A program made the translations under genes and the position numbers. Source: Ctenosaura bakeri (taxonomy: Eukaryota > Chordata > Lepidosauria > Squamata > Iguanidae). From it: DNA of 64,000 bases. This document shows positions 54,241 to 64,000 of the stretch, one piece after another. The stretch's first letter is position 1. Each line of letters begins with the position of its first letter. The stretch spans positions 617,501 to 681,500 of the forward strand of contig CAOLHI010000080.1 in the NCBI GenBank assembly GCA_948474755.1, in the 5' to 3' direction. A model generated the notes under the pieces. It was not told the DNA's origin. It saw nothing but the letters and a program-made list of their open reading frames with translations, and did not search any database.

Positions 54241-55058
54241 GAGAGCTCAGAGGAGCAGCATGATGTCTTATTTTCTTGTTCTCTCCCTCCTTATTCTCCC
54301 TCTTCCTCATTCTCTCTCTTTCTTTTTGCAGGTGGGGAATGTGATTCCTGCACCTACCTTTTCTAACTCACTTTATTTAGTATACTTCTGCAAAACTACA
54401 GAGCTTAATCTGTGTCCTCTAACACCTTCAGGGACCTTGCTTCAGCCGCCCCTGTTAGGAAGTTACTTTGTAACTTACTGCTTGCTTTAATTTTTTTTTT
54501 CCTTCCTCCCAAAGTCTTTTCCTTTTGTGTTGTGTCTTCAGGATTATAAACCTGAAGGGAAAGACAGTCTTTGTAATGAATCTTCATTATCCATTCCGGG
54601 AGCCTTTTCTCACTGAAGAATTAGATTTAAAAATACTGAATGCAAGCAGCTTTAAATTCCCACTGAAAGAAATGTCTCCCCTTTAAAAGGACATTTTAAA
54701 TCACCAACTACACCCATCACACTTAATTAGTAATAACTGTCTTCTTTGGTTGGCAGCAAAGAATATTGATTTCAGACCAGCAAAAGAAGTGGGATGTGCT
54801 GGGACAGATAGTCCTGGTTGGTTGCTCGTGGTTGCCAGTGATGTTGCCTCTGCATCCAGCTATGGACTACCTTCTCCCCATCTTTTTCAGCACCAATTGG
54901 ACCATAGGTGGGTGGAGTTTACCCCAATCTATTTCGGGACACTGCAGAACAGGCAAAAAAAAAAAAAAACCATTATGAGGGGAATGGAAACAAAAAGGTG
55001 TGGCTTCTCCCTGGAGTTCCTGGGGAACATCTGGTTGTTCAAAACAAAACCAAGAACT
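54241..55058. other. Non-coding stretch
   Basis: Pyrimidine-rich tract at 54279-54331 followed by CAG could look like a splice acceptor, but the downstream frame shows no exon-like protein. An A-run lies at 54956-54970. No gene is recognised. Confidence 0.4.
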
Positions 55059-55097
55059 GCAAGTACAAATAGCAAGTACAAATAGCAAGTACAAATA
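55059..55097. repeat. Three exact copies of a 13-bp unit
   Basis: GCAAGTACAAATA repeated three times without change. Confidence 0.95.
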
Positions 55098-55922
55098 GCA
55101 CGACTTTCAGCAAGATTTGTCCCATCTGGATCTGTGCAAGGACAACTTGTACACATATCTCCAAAGTTTCCATAAATAATGAAAAAAGCATTTGGAAGAA
55201 GGTGTGTAACTCAACTTGATCATGTCATTTAAGATTCTTTTCTTTCATGGTGGTTTCACAAACTTTTTCAGCATAAGACATGCTTAACCTCATTAGTTTC
55301 AATGTTGCGGTCTTTGCCTTTCTGAAAAAGCCAGAACTTTCAGTCAGAGGAAGGCTTCTGGTCTAGCAGAGGAATCCTTCTGGTGGAACAGGAGAAGCAG
55401 TTTTTGACCCACTCTTCCATAGCTCTCTATGCCATAAAACTGAGGGACCCTCAGGATCATTATGGGAGTGGAATCTGTAAGAAAGATCAACAAAAATCAC
55501 CTTCCCACCACAAGAACATTCTGAACAGAACTCCATTCAAGGGCTATTAACACTGGATTCAACCCTTTGATTTTTAAACATGAACACTGCTTTTTCACTT
55601 AAATGCCTAAAAATAAAAAATGTGACTATATAGCTAATCAGGGGTGTAGCTGTTGGGGAGGGCAAAATGAGGATGTTGTCCTTCAAATAAGAATTCTATT
55701 CCCCAAATGAAATGTTTCTTCAGTTCCCAAATTTCTAGCATTGCAGAAAAAGAGACACTGAAAATCATTTGCACTTAGAACTCCTATATTTGCTGTGTTC
55801 TCATTCCCTTGGTAACTTTATCTGTCCCTTTCCTTTGGATGCCTGAACTGTATTTTAAATGCTCCACTAAAATTTTGAGTTACTGCAGTTCTGGGGACTG
55901 AAAGCAAAATTCAATTTTGGGG
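55098..55922. other. Non-coding stretch
   Basis: Nothing recognised before the L1 terminus. Confidence 0.45.
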
Positions 55923-56785
55923 TTTTTTTTAATGGAGGGAATAACTTTTATTAAGCACAACAAAGTTTACATATATAGAACAACATATAAGGGTCTATCA
56001 AACAAGATTACACCAAAATACAAATATTAACCGACAAAACACCAGTTCACATAAATCTAAATCTAAATAAAACACAGCAAGGCAAACAATAAAGAATCAC
56101 TCAACCAAATAAAACTAAAAATATTACAAGGGGAAATGCTACTTTAACTAATTTAACCTCCAATACCTCTGTTGATGGTTGTAGCTCAAAACACTAAGTC
56201 AACTTCTTCTAAGTTAAACATAAACTTGATAAGAAAAGAACTACATAATCACTATATACAATCACTCAGTTAAAAAAAGAAAAAGATACTTCTGCTACAA
56301 ATACCTAAATTTATACCTTTTATACCTTACAATTCTACCTAATCTCTATTTGTACTTAAATCTTACATTTTAAAACGCTCCTCAAAATTTCTTTGCAAAG
56401 TTCAAATTTTTGGCCCAATTTTTTCTATACTCAGCCATTGAACTATTTTTTAACACTACAGTTAACATAGCCATTTTCAATAAATCCAAAAGTTTCACCA
56501 TCCAGTCTTGTTACGTTGTTATCTCAGCTTCTTTCCATCCCTTCACAAACAGAAGTCTAGCCAGTGTTGTCATATATTGACGAATTATCTCATCAGAATT
56601 ACCCATTCTACCTTTTAACATGCCTGTAAGCATATCTCTGGCATCAATTTTAATTTAATTTAATTTCAAAATATCTTCCATCAGACAACAAGTCATAGTT
56701 CTTTTTTTTCCTTTCTGACAGGTCCACCACATAGGATAAAAAGTTCCTTTTTTGCATTTTACACTTCCAACAAATGACAGTTTTT
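55923..56785 (-). mobile_element. L1 LINE, 3' fragment
   Basis: Minus-strand L1. The left edge is a T-run, the complement of a poly(A) tail. The A-rich strand bias of the 3' UTR covers 55940-56380. Further right, the minus strand encodes the end of ORF2. Near 56700-56785 it carries the cysteine cluster CWKCK followed, after a one-base shift, by an MWWTCQK-like block. Near 56430-56570 it reads a YMTTLARLLFVKGWKEAE-like stretch. Both are hallmarks of the L1 ORF2 C-terminus. The frame is broken and the element is 5'-truncated. Confidence 0.85.
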
Positions 56786-57286
56786 ATACGTGAAAGGTAC
56801 AGATGGAAAAATTAGAAAAATTCATTTTGCAGGGAGCAGGCCTGTAGCTAATACATACAGCTACAGCTACAGGCCTTCAGCTAATACATTTTGGCAAGGA
56901 TACATGCACTTAACATTTTTTCACTGGAATGCAAGGAATGGCTGGGAGTTGCTCCCTATTATTCATTCACTTGTTCATTCATCAACATATACCTCACCTT
57001 TCTCCTGCCAAGGGCCCCAAGGTGGATAGTATGTCTATTTTGTACACTGTATAACACAAAGCTGGACTAGTGAGTAATGTGTGAAACAGTTTCTAGATTT
57101 TCTTAGTATTTTCCCCAAATGAAATGTCAGAGGCTGAAATTATTTGCCTAGTTAAAATGAATGTAAAGTCAATTTACAATTAATTTCACTTATTTTGGAG
57201 CAAATCATTTTGACAGTATTTTTTAAAATTATTTATTTGAATTCCCTGGAAATATATTAAAGAAAATTCCCTTTGAAGCAACTAAG
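56786..57286. other. Non-coding stretch with an L2-like tail
   Basis: At 56975-57030, CAACATATACCTCACCTTTC and TGCCAAGGGCCCCAAGGTGG resemble an L2-like 3' tail in reverse orientation. At 56840-56890 the phrase AGCTAATACAT occurs twice. No gene. Confidence 0.45.
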
Positions 57287-57496
57287 GGCCTTTCTGCACT
57301 GCACTGCACTGCACTGATAATAGTGCTATTATTCCACTTTCAACATTCCTGGAATTCTGGGGTTTATAGTTTACTGAGGCCAAAGAGCTCTCTGGTTGAG
57401 AATTCTAAATGTCACTCCCTAAATTGCAAACCCCAGGATTCCACAGGATGTTGGAAGTGGAAGAATAGCACTATAACAGTGTAGTGTGAGAAGGCC
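57287..57496. mobile_element. Foldback MITE (family A), copy 5
   Basis: 210 bp. The left arm contains an expanded GCACT run (four units) before AATAGTGCTATTATTCCACT. The right arm ends GTGTAGTGTGAGAAGGCC. The centre GCCAAAGAGCTCTCTGGTTG matches the 7266 copy. Confidence 0.93.
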
Positions 57497-57536
57497 CCAA
57501 GTATACCATACTACACAGTGAGAATGCATTCTCTCT

Positions 57537-57715
57537 GGCCATTTCAGCACTATACTCTTATAGCACAATTATTCCACTTTCAACATCCTATGGAATCCTG
57601 GGGTTTGCAGTTTCAGGAGGGGCCACTTGGCCCCTCCCAGAACTGCAAACCCCAGGATTCCATAGGATGTGGAAAGTGGAATAATTGCACTATAACAGTA
57701 TAGTGCAGAAATGGC
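57537..57715. mobile_element. Foldback MITE (family A), copy 6
   Basis: 179 bp, only 40 bp from copy 5. The two arms are nearly perfect complements (TATGGAATCCTGGGGTTTGC versus GCAAACCCCAGGATTCCATA), meeting in GGAGGGGCCACTTGGCCCCT. This is the most symmetric hairpin of the family. Confidence 0.94.
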
Positions 57716-60700
57716 TTCTATCAAAGTGCTCCTCTTTACCTGTCCTTGAGTCTGATTCAAATCAAGCATCCAATAAACTTGATTTCATTCTGTCAGTATA
57801 TCACACTGGCTTTTATGTAAATCTGTACACTCTTTTATTACTTACAATCACTAGGGATGGGTGGATCATTCCATTTCCAGATTGTGTCTGTTTCATCATA
57901 AAAGCTATTCTGCCCCACTTCTGCATCAGTCTCCAATTTTTTAAAAAACAAAAATGCATTCATCAAAATGCTCAAAACATACACATTGTTCAAAATTTTT
58001 ATAGTATATACATATATATTTGTTGCCAATAGAACTGTGTTACAAATTCCACAAAAGTGTACCATCTGAAGTATAACAGTCATTTTCCACATGTTATTCC
58101 AGAAAGTTCACAGTTATAGATCAGTTAGGTTCAAAAGGTGGACCAAATTAAATTTCCTCCCAACGCTACTAGTCTCATTTCAAATAATGTTTCCTTTTAC
58201 GGGCAGCAAAAGTCCTAAGGGGTTAAACTGAATCTCCTAATATATGAAATTATGATAAACAGTATAAACAGAAATTCAGAATTACTAGTACATCTTCTCA
58301 TCATATTGCAAATCTGAAAGAATCCTAGTTATTTGTATTTCATTTAGGAGTACAACTAAAAAGTCCACATTTTAAAACAGGGTTTGACAAGCTCCAATTT
58401 AAAAAAAAAATCCCCCAGGACCCATCATGGCTCCCCAAAAAAGAAAACAGAACTGGCTAGGAGTCCATTTAAGTTTTGTGAAACTCATTTTTGATGGATG
58501 ATGGGACAAAACAAGATGACAAGGGTCCTGAACCTTGCTTTGAAAGACAATCACAAATGCTTTCTGAAGGGAAGATTCAGCTGGGTATGGAAACAGACCA
58601 GGAAGATTCCTTGGCTACAAAAATAGCCCCCAGGCAATGTGTGGTCTATGGTAGTGTGATTTCTATTTGTGTTTTTAAAAGAAAAGAAAGAGGAAAAGAA
58701 AAAGAATAGTACAAATTTGAATTACAGCTAATAGTCTGTGGGTGGCACATTTTGAGCAGAACATTATGCTTAAGTGATAGTGATAGAAGTTTCCAAACCA
58801 AGATGGGGTTGGGATGAAGTTCTTGGATTTAAAGCACAATAATAGTGGTCATAATGCAAATTAAGAGGAATGGAGAGAGAACCAGAGGAATATAGTTATC
58901 TCCAAATACAAACTACAGGAAGGACACAAAAGGCACACTGGGATTTGTGTTGGTAAGGACATCAGAGAAAGCACTGTGCCAAAGAACTTTCATTGAAACA
59001 TTGTGGCTAATAATAGCACTCCCAGTTCATCTACATAATTTAGTATCAGGGACATACTATTGTCCTTCTGACAAAACTTGAGGTGATCTTGAAACAAAGA
59101 CCAGGACAGAATTTTATGAACAAAATCTTTTTGTGGATTGTGATGTGACTTGGGATGGAAGGGGTGCCATCATCTTCTTCTTGGCATGCTTCCTCCAAGA
59201 AGTTCATGCATCTCTTCATGGCAGCTGAGCAGTGTGGGGGCTTCTTTAGGCCACACATTGAAGTGAAAGACCTGATTCCAGTCCAACTGGGGAAGATGTA
59301 AACACTACCTCAGATGCTTCTCTAGCACTGAATTAACCTCCAATCCTCTCTTGTTTAGCATTGTGCATGTAACGAGTTATGAGATTAATTTATTTTGTCA
59401 CAACTTTGGTGAAGTGACATAGGGTCAAATCCAGTTTTGGAGAAGAAACAGCCCTGCATTCTACTGACTCCCTGCTGACTGTCTTCTTGAAAGTGCAGGG
59501 ACCTTGGGGGCTGGAGGTCTGGCCTCACTTCCAAGTTGAAGTACATGGTGGTGCAATCATTTCAGTTCCTCATAGGTAATCCTACAGTTGCCAAGAGAAG
59601 ATAAGTTGGCGAGATGGTGCCTATCAAATGACAAGTTCCTCCAGACTCTGGATTTGTGACCTCATACCATGCCAATACTACTTACTGTAAATAATACAGT
59701 TGTTGACTTTTGTTGTCCAGTCATCTAGTGCTTGTTCTTGGCTACTTTTGCCCAAGTTGCCACTTGCTGCTAGGCCTGCAGACTGAACCCAGTGAGCCAG
59801 CCAAAGAGGGGATGGGGAGAGACATTGTGGTAATCAGTGACTTTAGTCCCAGGTAGAAGTAAACTTCAGTCATAAAAAAAGAGACAATTTTCATGACAAC
59901 TTTACTGTGCATTTGAACATTTGGAAACAAGAGAGAAGGTATTCACAAAATACGGCATAAATTTGCACAGTATAATACAATCTCAAAAAAAAAAGCTTTT
60001 ACAAAATTGAAAATATGACACAGTTCTTTTTAAAAGTAACACATGCACAACAACAATAAACAATTTCAGAAAATTAAAAACTCTTTATCTAATATTTAAA
60101 AAACCCAGCATTGTCAGTGCCAGCTGTGGTTATCTGAGGAGGGCATAGCACAATTGTGTTGCCACCACTCCTTAACAGTCATTTGGCAGGGACGCTAAGG
60201 GGAAGGCTTTAGAATCCAGAGATGTCTATATGGAACAAGACAATCTTTCGGATACTTGGCCCCAAGCTTATTGCTGTGGAGGTTATTCCAGCACTTTGAA
60301 CTGGGCTTTGAACTGAAGTGTAAGCCAATATAGATTTTTAAAAAGATACTTGGATAATGTATTTGTTTAGGTCCGTCCCTGTTAGCAAGCCCACTGCACT
60401 GTTGTGGACCGGCTTATGTTTCCAGGAAATGTTCAAAGGCAGCACAATATATGATGTATTGCAATAATCTGAACAAAATCACAGCAGGGGAAACTGTGAC
60501 CATAGCTGATGGCACAGGAGGCCACTGAGAGGTCCAAGAGAATTACCAGGGTTATATACAGCCTTTTCTCTCTCTCTTTTGGTAAAGGTCATCCTAGGAT
60601 TCCCAAGTCAAAAGCTTCCCATTCCTTGAACTTTTAGGGCCAAAACCTGAATGGAGAGGCCTTTGTGATATCCCAGGTGGTAAAACTTGTGTCACAATTT

Positions 60701-60935
60701 CAAAATAATATATGTGCATGTGTGTGAGACACTTTGGCCAAGTTTGTGCATGATTGTGTATTGCATAAGAATTCCACATGTGGAACTTAACGACACCTTG
60801 TCACCAGCCCTAGAACTCAACAAGTTTCTGCAATGCCCCTCCTACAGGCCATGCCATGGCTTGTTGGCGGGGGGAGCAGAGGAGCATTTGGCTTGGTTTT
60901 CACAGCCAGGCACAGAACAAGGACATATTTTGCCA
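57716..60935. other. Non-coding stretch, nothing clearly recognised
   Basis: About 3.2 kb of AT-rich sequence without an identifiable gene or well-preserved repeat. A degraded A-rich tract at 60000-60110 resembles a LINE tail, and at about 60300-60600 there are loose matches to a tract common in reptile LINE 3' regions. Open frames are all under about 115 codons and have no domain. Confidence 0.4.
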
Positions 60936-61150
60936 AGATCAACTAAGGTCCTCCAGAGGTTTTAGCAGATGATATCAGACTGCTATGTGACAGTGGCTAT
61001 GGGGACACAGCTAAATGCTTCTCCTGTTCCCTCCACTCTCCATCAGCAATGGAGTGGCTATTGGGGGTGTCTGTTACGGTGATACTGTGAGTCCATGGGG
61101 GGCTTCAGTTGCTGCAGACAGAGGAGGAGAATACAAACCACTGTAATTAA
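60936..61150. repeat. Interspersed repeat (family D), copy 3
   Basis: GGTCCTCCAGAGGTTTTAGC, TATGGGGACACAGCTAAATG, CCATCAGCAATGGAGTGGCT and TTACGGTGATACTGTGAG match the copies at 7945 and 9600 in the same order. Confidence 0.65.
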
Positions 61151-61604
61151 CGCCCCCCCAAAAAAAATGCACATACATGAATAAGTATATTTTTCACTTA
61201 CAAGATGCTGGCTCAACATACAGACACAGAAAGAGAGAATGGATTTCTGCCATTATCTCCTCAACAAATATTGGCCAGCATTCTGTAAGTGACAAACTCA
61301 GGCATAAGTTGTGTTAAATATATGAAGCACTTTTATTGGACATTGCACAATGACTGTTTCCAGTTGATAGGGATGGAAGCAAAGGTCTGTGTGTGGAACA
61401 CATACCAATGTAATCAGGCAGGATGTACACAATCTGCAATGGACTTGCTCATTCTGTAATGGGGCCTCAGACCCTATTGCAGAGTGCACAGCAGCACAAT
61501 GCACAGCACATGCTAATGCACATCATACTTCACATGACAGTTGTGCAATTGGGTGTCACCATGTGAATTTAGCTCTGATACACATATCTTAATGCTGCAA
61601 TTGA
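61151..61604. other. Non-coding stretch
   Basis: No gene or repeat recognised, apart from a short 'gcacagc' rich phrase at 61485-61515. Confidence 0.45.
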
Positions 61605-62264
61605 TTGTGGTTGTTATTGTTAACTGCTATCAAGTTGAATTCAACTTATAATGACCCTATGAACAAGACCTCCATGTCACTCTGTTATCCATAGTGCTGC
61701 TCAGATCCTGTAAGCTCAGGGCCATGGCTTCCCTGATTTGAGTCTATCCACCTGAATGCAGTCTTCCTCTTTTCCTGTGACCCTCTACCTTACCAAGCAT
61801 TATTGCCTTTTCTAATAAGTCATGTCTTCTCATGATATGGCAAAGTATAACAATCTCAGTTCAGTCATCATATCTCTAGGAATTCAGGCTTGATTTGTTC
61901 TAGAACTCATTTATTTGTGTTTTTAGCATTCCATGGTATCCACAGAGCTCTCCTCCAGCATCACATTTCCTATTAGTTGGTTCTGTTCCTATCATAGTTC
62001 TTCACTGTCCAGCTTTCACAACCATATATAGAAACTGGAAACACAATAGCATGGACTATCCTGACTTTGTATTCAAGCTATACCTTTAAACTCAAGGATC
62101 TTGTCTACTTCTCTCATATTGCCTTTCCTAGTCTTCTTTGGATTTCTTCAGTATAGTCTCTATTTGAATTCATGGTTGTGTCAAGGTATGGAAAATCCTT
62201 AGCCATTTCAATATTTTCATTGTCTACTTTAACGTTATATAAATCATCTGTGGTCATTATTTTT
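61605..62264 (-). mobile_element. RTE-BovB LINE, 3' fragment
   Basis: The longest BovB piece here, in reverse orientation. It runs from the 3' end (CTGCTATCAAGTTGAATTCA) through CAGGGCCATGGCTTCCCTGA, TCTTCTCATGATATGGCAAA and CATTCCATGGTATCCACAGA to CATGGTTGTGTCAAGGTATG. It covers the C-terminal part of the reverse-transcriptase ORF, with several stops and shifts. It ends exactly where a half copy of the family A MITE begins. Confidence 0.88.
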
Positions 62265-62331
62265 GACCATTTCTGCACAAGACTGTTATAGCACTATGAT
62301 TTCACTTTCAACATCCTATGGAATCCTGGGG
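62265..62331. mobile_element. Half copy of foldback MITE (family A)
   Basis: Only the left arm is present: GACCATTTCTGCACAAGACT to AACATCCTATGGAATCCTGG. The right arm is gone. Confidence 0.85.
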
Positions 62332-62601
62332 GACCCCATGAACGAGCAAATAGGACTGCCTCAACTGCTGCTTTGAAGGTGTAAAATGGAAGCATTTGAA
62401 AATGGAGGCATTTGAGTTTGCTGTGGGAGTGAACCATAGGGGTGTCTGGGGAGAATTGGCCCCTAGCCCCCATGCTACAGCATTGAATTGCAACTTGGGA
62501 GAGCCACTTTCTAGTCTGAGACACCACCAAATCCCACGCACACACCCACGTGCCCCATGTGACCTTGGACCAATCACTCAGTCTCAACGACCTCTAGTTC
62601 C
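62332..62601. other. Non-coding stretch
   Basis: Nothing recognised; GC content is slightly above that of the flanks. Confidence 0.4.
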
Positions 62602-62795
62602 CTAGATTAACTCATCCATAACTGTTCCATATTCACAAGTGCTACTTAGTCATGGTTGTGACACTATTGCCATTAACTCCCTCCTCCAACCTACTTGACC
62701 AGGCATCAGCTTCATGAGGGGAAGGAGGTCCATTCTGCTGACAATCTGAGCAGTGTTAAATGATATTTCCCTCTGCTATGGAAAGGTTGGGTCAG
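62602..62795 (-). repeat. Interspersed repeat (family F), copy 3
   Basis: Reverse complement of 16070-16270. In the given strand it reads TTAACTCATCCATAACTGTT, GACCAGGCATCAGCTTCATG and GGAAGGAGGTCCATTCTGCT. It covers nearly the same length as copy 1. Confidence 0.65.
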
Positions 62796-62858
62796 GAGAA
62801 GTTGCTTAGTTAAGTATACTTTAATATATTTAACCAAAAGGTAGAATTCAAAGACTTA

Positions 62859-63058
62859 GACCATTTCTACACTACATTGTTATAGTGCTACTATTCCACT
62901 TTCAACATCCTATGGAATCCTGGGATTTGAAGTTTAGGAGGAGCCTTTAGAATTCTCAGCCAAAGAGCTCTTTGACCTCAGTAAACTACAAACCCCAGAA
63001 TTGCACAGGATGTTGAAAGTGGAAAAATAGCACTATAATAGTGTAGGGAGGAAAGGCC
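62859..63058. mobile_element. Foldback MITE (family A), copy 8
   Basis: 200 bp from GACCATTTCTACACTACATT to GTGTAGGGAGGAAAGGCC. The centre GCCAAAGAGCTCTTTGACCT is of the same type as the 7266 copy, but in the opposite orientation. Confidence 0.93.
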
Positions 63059-63074
63059 CATAGCCACACTAGCC

Positions 63075-63190
63075 TGGATCAGTATGCAAAGGGATCTTGT
63101 AGCACCTTTGAGACAAACTCAGAGAAACAAGTTGGTGGCATAAGCTTTTGAAGACTTAAATCTACTTCATCATATGCACCTGATGAAATC
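63075..63190. repeat. Relic of a 'cttcatcagatgcatctgatgaag' type repeat
   Basis: GATCTTGTAGCACCTTTGAG, GGCATAAGCTTTTGAAGACT and CTACTTCATCATATGCACCT followed by GATGAAATCGACC. The centre is itself a short palindrome. Probably an old DNA-transposon relic. Confidence 0.6.
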
Positions 63191-63404
63191 GACCTGTATG
63201 CTTAACTAAATAGCTGACAGAATACTGGCTCCTGTGCTTTGAAGACTATGGGACAGAAAAGCAGTCAATAAGAATCAACTTTAGTTAAACAGCCAAGGCC
63301 TTGCCCCTATAAGATCATTTCACCATAATAAACTGAGCATCTTCTTCACTTCACTGTACCAAGTCCACATGATGAAGGTTTTATAATTATTGTTGTTGTT
63401 GTTG

Positions 63405-63560
63405 TCATTATTAACTTTATTTTTACTCTACTTTTCCCCAATATTGGGACACAAGGTGGCTATAGTTTAAAACATACGAAAAGTCAACATTAAAATAGAA
63501 TTAAATTGTTAACAATATTAAAACAATTTAAAACATACACCTATAAGAATGAAAATGTAC
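63405..63560 (-). repeat. L2-like LINE tail followed by A-rich tract
   Basis: ATTAACTTTATTTTTACTCT and CCCCAATATTGGGACACAAG resemble the inverted 3' tail of an L2-like element. The following TAGTTTAAAACATACGAAAA and AACAATTTAAAACATACACC tract is the usual degraded 3' UTR. Confidence 0.5.
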
Positions 63561-64000
63561 AGTGATGTACAAAAAACTATTCTGGTTGAAAATATCTATT
63601 CCCCTAGAGACTCACTGACAAAGTGCAAGCTAAAGCTTTCTTTATAAGTGCCAAAAGAGATCACTCCATTCAGGAGCTGGACTTCCTAGCCTGATAATTT
63701 TGTTCTATTGGTTTGGGGAGTGATACAGTCTTGTTTGATTAACAGTTTTAAAACCATCCTTTTGTGAATATTGTCTAATGTGACCTACCAGCTCAAAGAG
63801 GGTTAAAAATCTACATAAAATAAAACTTGTCCATTTCCCATGTTATTCCATTTTACACTCAAGAGAATTATTTATGTTAAAAGGGTACCTAAGAAATTCA
63901 AAAAAAAAAATGATAGAAGAAGCAACTGGATGGTTCAGTTCATTTATAAATTATTGGGATATTTGTGTGTATTTTTTTAAAGGGAGTCCAGTAAGCATGT
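63561..64000. other. Non-coding stretch at the window end
   Basis: No gene or repeat recognised. There is an A-run at 63899-63910. Confidence 0.45.

Noticed and set aside
54279..54490. Splice acceptor followed by an exon (pyrimidine tract then CAG)
   Set aside because: The 83-codon frame across it has no recognisable domain, no matching donor was found, and no second exon is evident nearby.
1..64000. CRISPR array, bacterial defence island or other prokaryotic system
   Set aside because: All regularly spaced repeats are microsatellites or a minisatellite, and the rest of the content (LINEs, SINEs, LTRs) is typical of a vertebrate nuclear genome.

Overview
This window looks like nuclear DNA from a squamate reptile, most likely a lizard. 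Nothing in it looks bacterial: there are no operons, ribosome binding sites or dense coding. The assignment rests on the repeats, which form a combination typical of squamates. They include many Sauria-type SINEs (tRNA-type head, tail matching the BovB 3' end, CAA-rich 3' terminus), SINEs with a 5S-rRNA-like head, RTE-BovB fragments, CR1 LINEs with the CATAGAAT 3' octamer, an L1 ORF2 tail, L2-like 3' tails, solo LTRs and several palindromic DNA-transposon families. Species and chromosome cannot be told from the sequence.

I find no convincing exon of a host gene and no functional tRNA, rRNA, snRNA or miRNA gene. The longest open frames belong to transposons or are microsatellites read as protein. 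The window is best read as a gene desert or the inside of a very long intron.

Layout. At 1-8.3 kb there is AT-rich single-copy DNA with a CR1 tail, a SINE and palindromic MITEs, including a candidate conserved noncoding block near 4.1-4.6 kb. At 8.5-9.4 kb there is a complete solo LTR with a perfect 4-bp target duplication. From 9.4 to 22 kb there are SINEs (one nested in another), a pogo/Tigger-like MITE flanked by TA, and large microsatellites. At 22.2-24.2 kb a CR1 copy keeps its reverse transcriptase in one frame with only two stops. From 24 to 36 kb there are MITEs, two 5S-headed SINEs, BovB, and a GC-rich LTR-like island at 32.6-33.4 kb. At 36.6-38.4 kb a CR1 fragment is split by a hAT-type element (8-bp duplication) and by an LTR (near-perfect 5-bp duplication). 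From 39.3 to 43.6 kb there are two more LTR-like stretches and a palindromic minisatellite. From 44 to 52 kb there are nested BovB/CR1 and SINE/CR1 insertions, a second solo LTR of the 8.5-kb family in inverse orientation, and a SINE split by an LTR-like insert. From 53.3 to 54.2 kb the sequence is AT-rich, apparently single-copy, and contains homeodomain-type cores. From 55.9 to 64 kb there are L1, more MITEs, BovB and degenerate repeats.

Because the insertions interrupt each other, their relative ages can be read directly. CR1 entered an older BovB and an older Sauria SINE, while a hAT-type element and an LTR entered an older CR1. I see no sign of a novel coding system. The most rewarding items are the nested insertions, the paired LTRs, the open frames in the U3 part of one LTR group, the foldback MITE family, the palindromic minisatellite and the two candidate noncoding constrained blocks.
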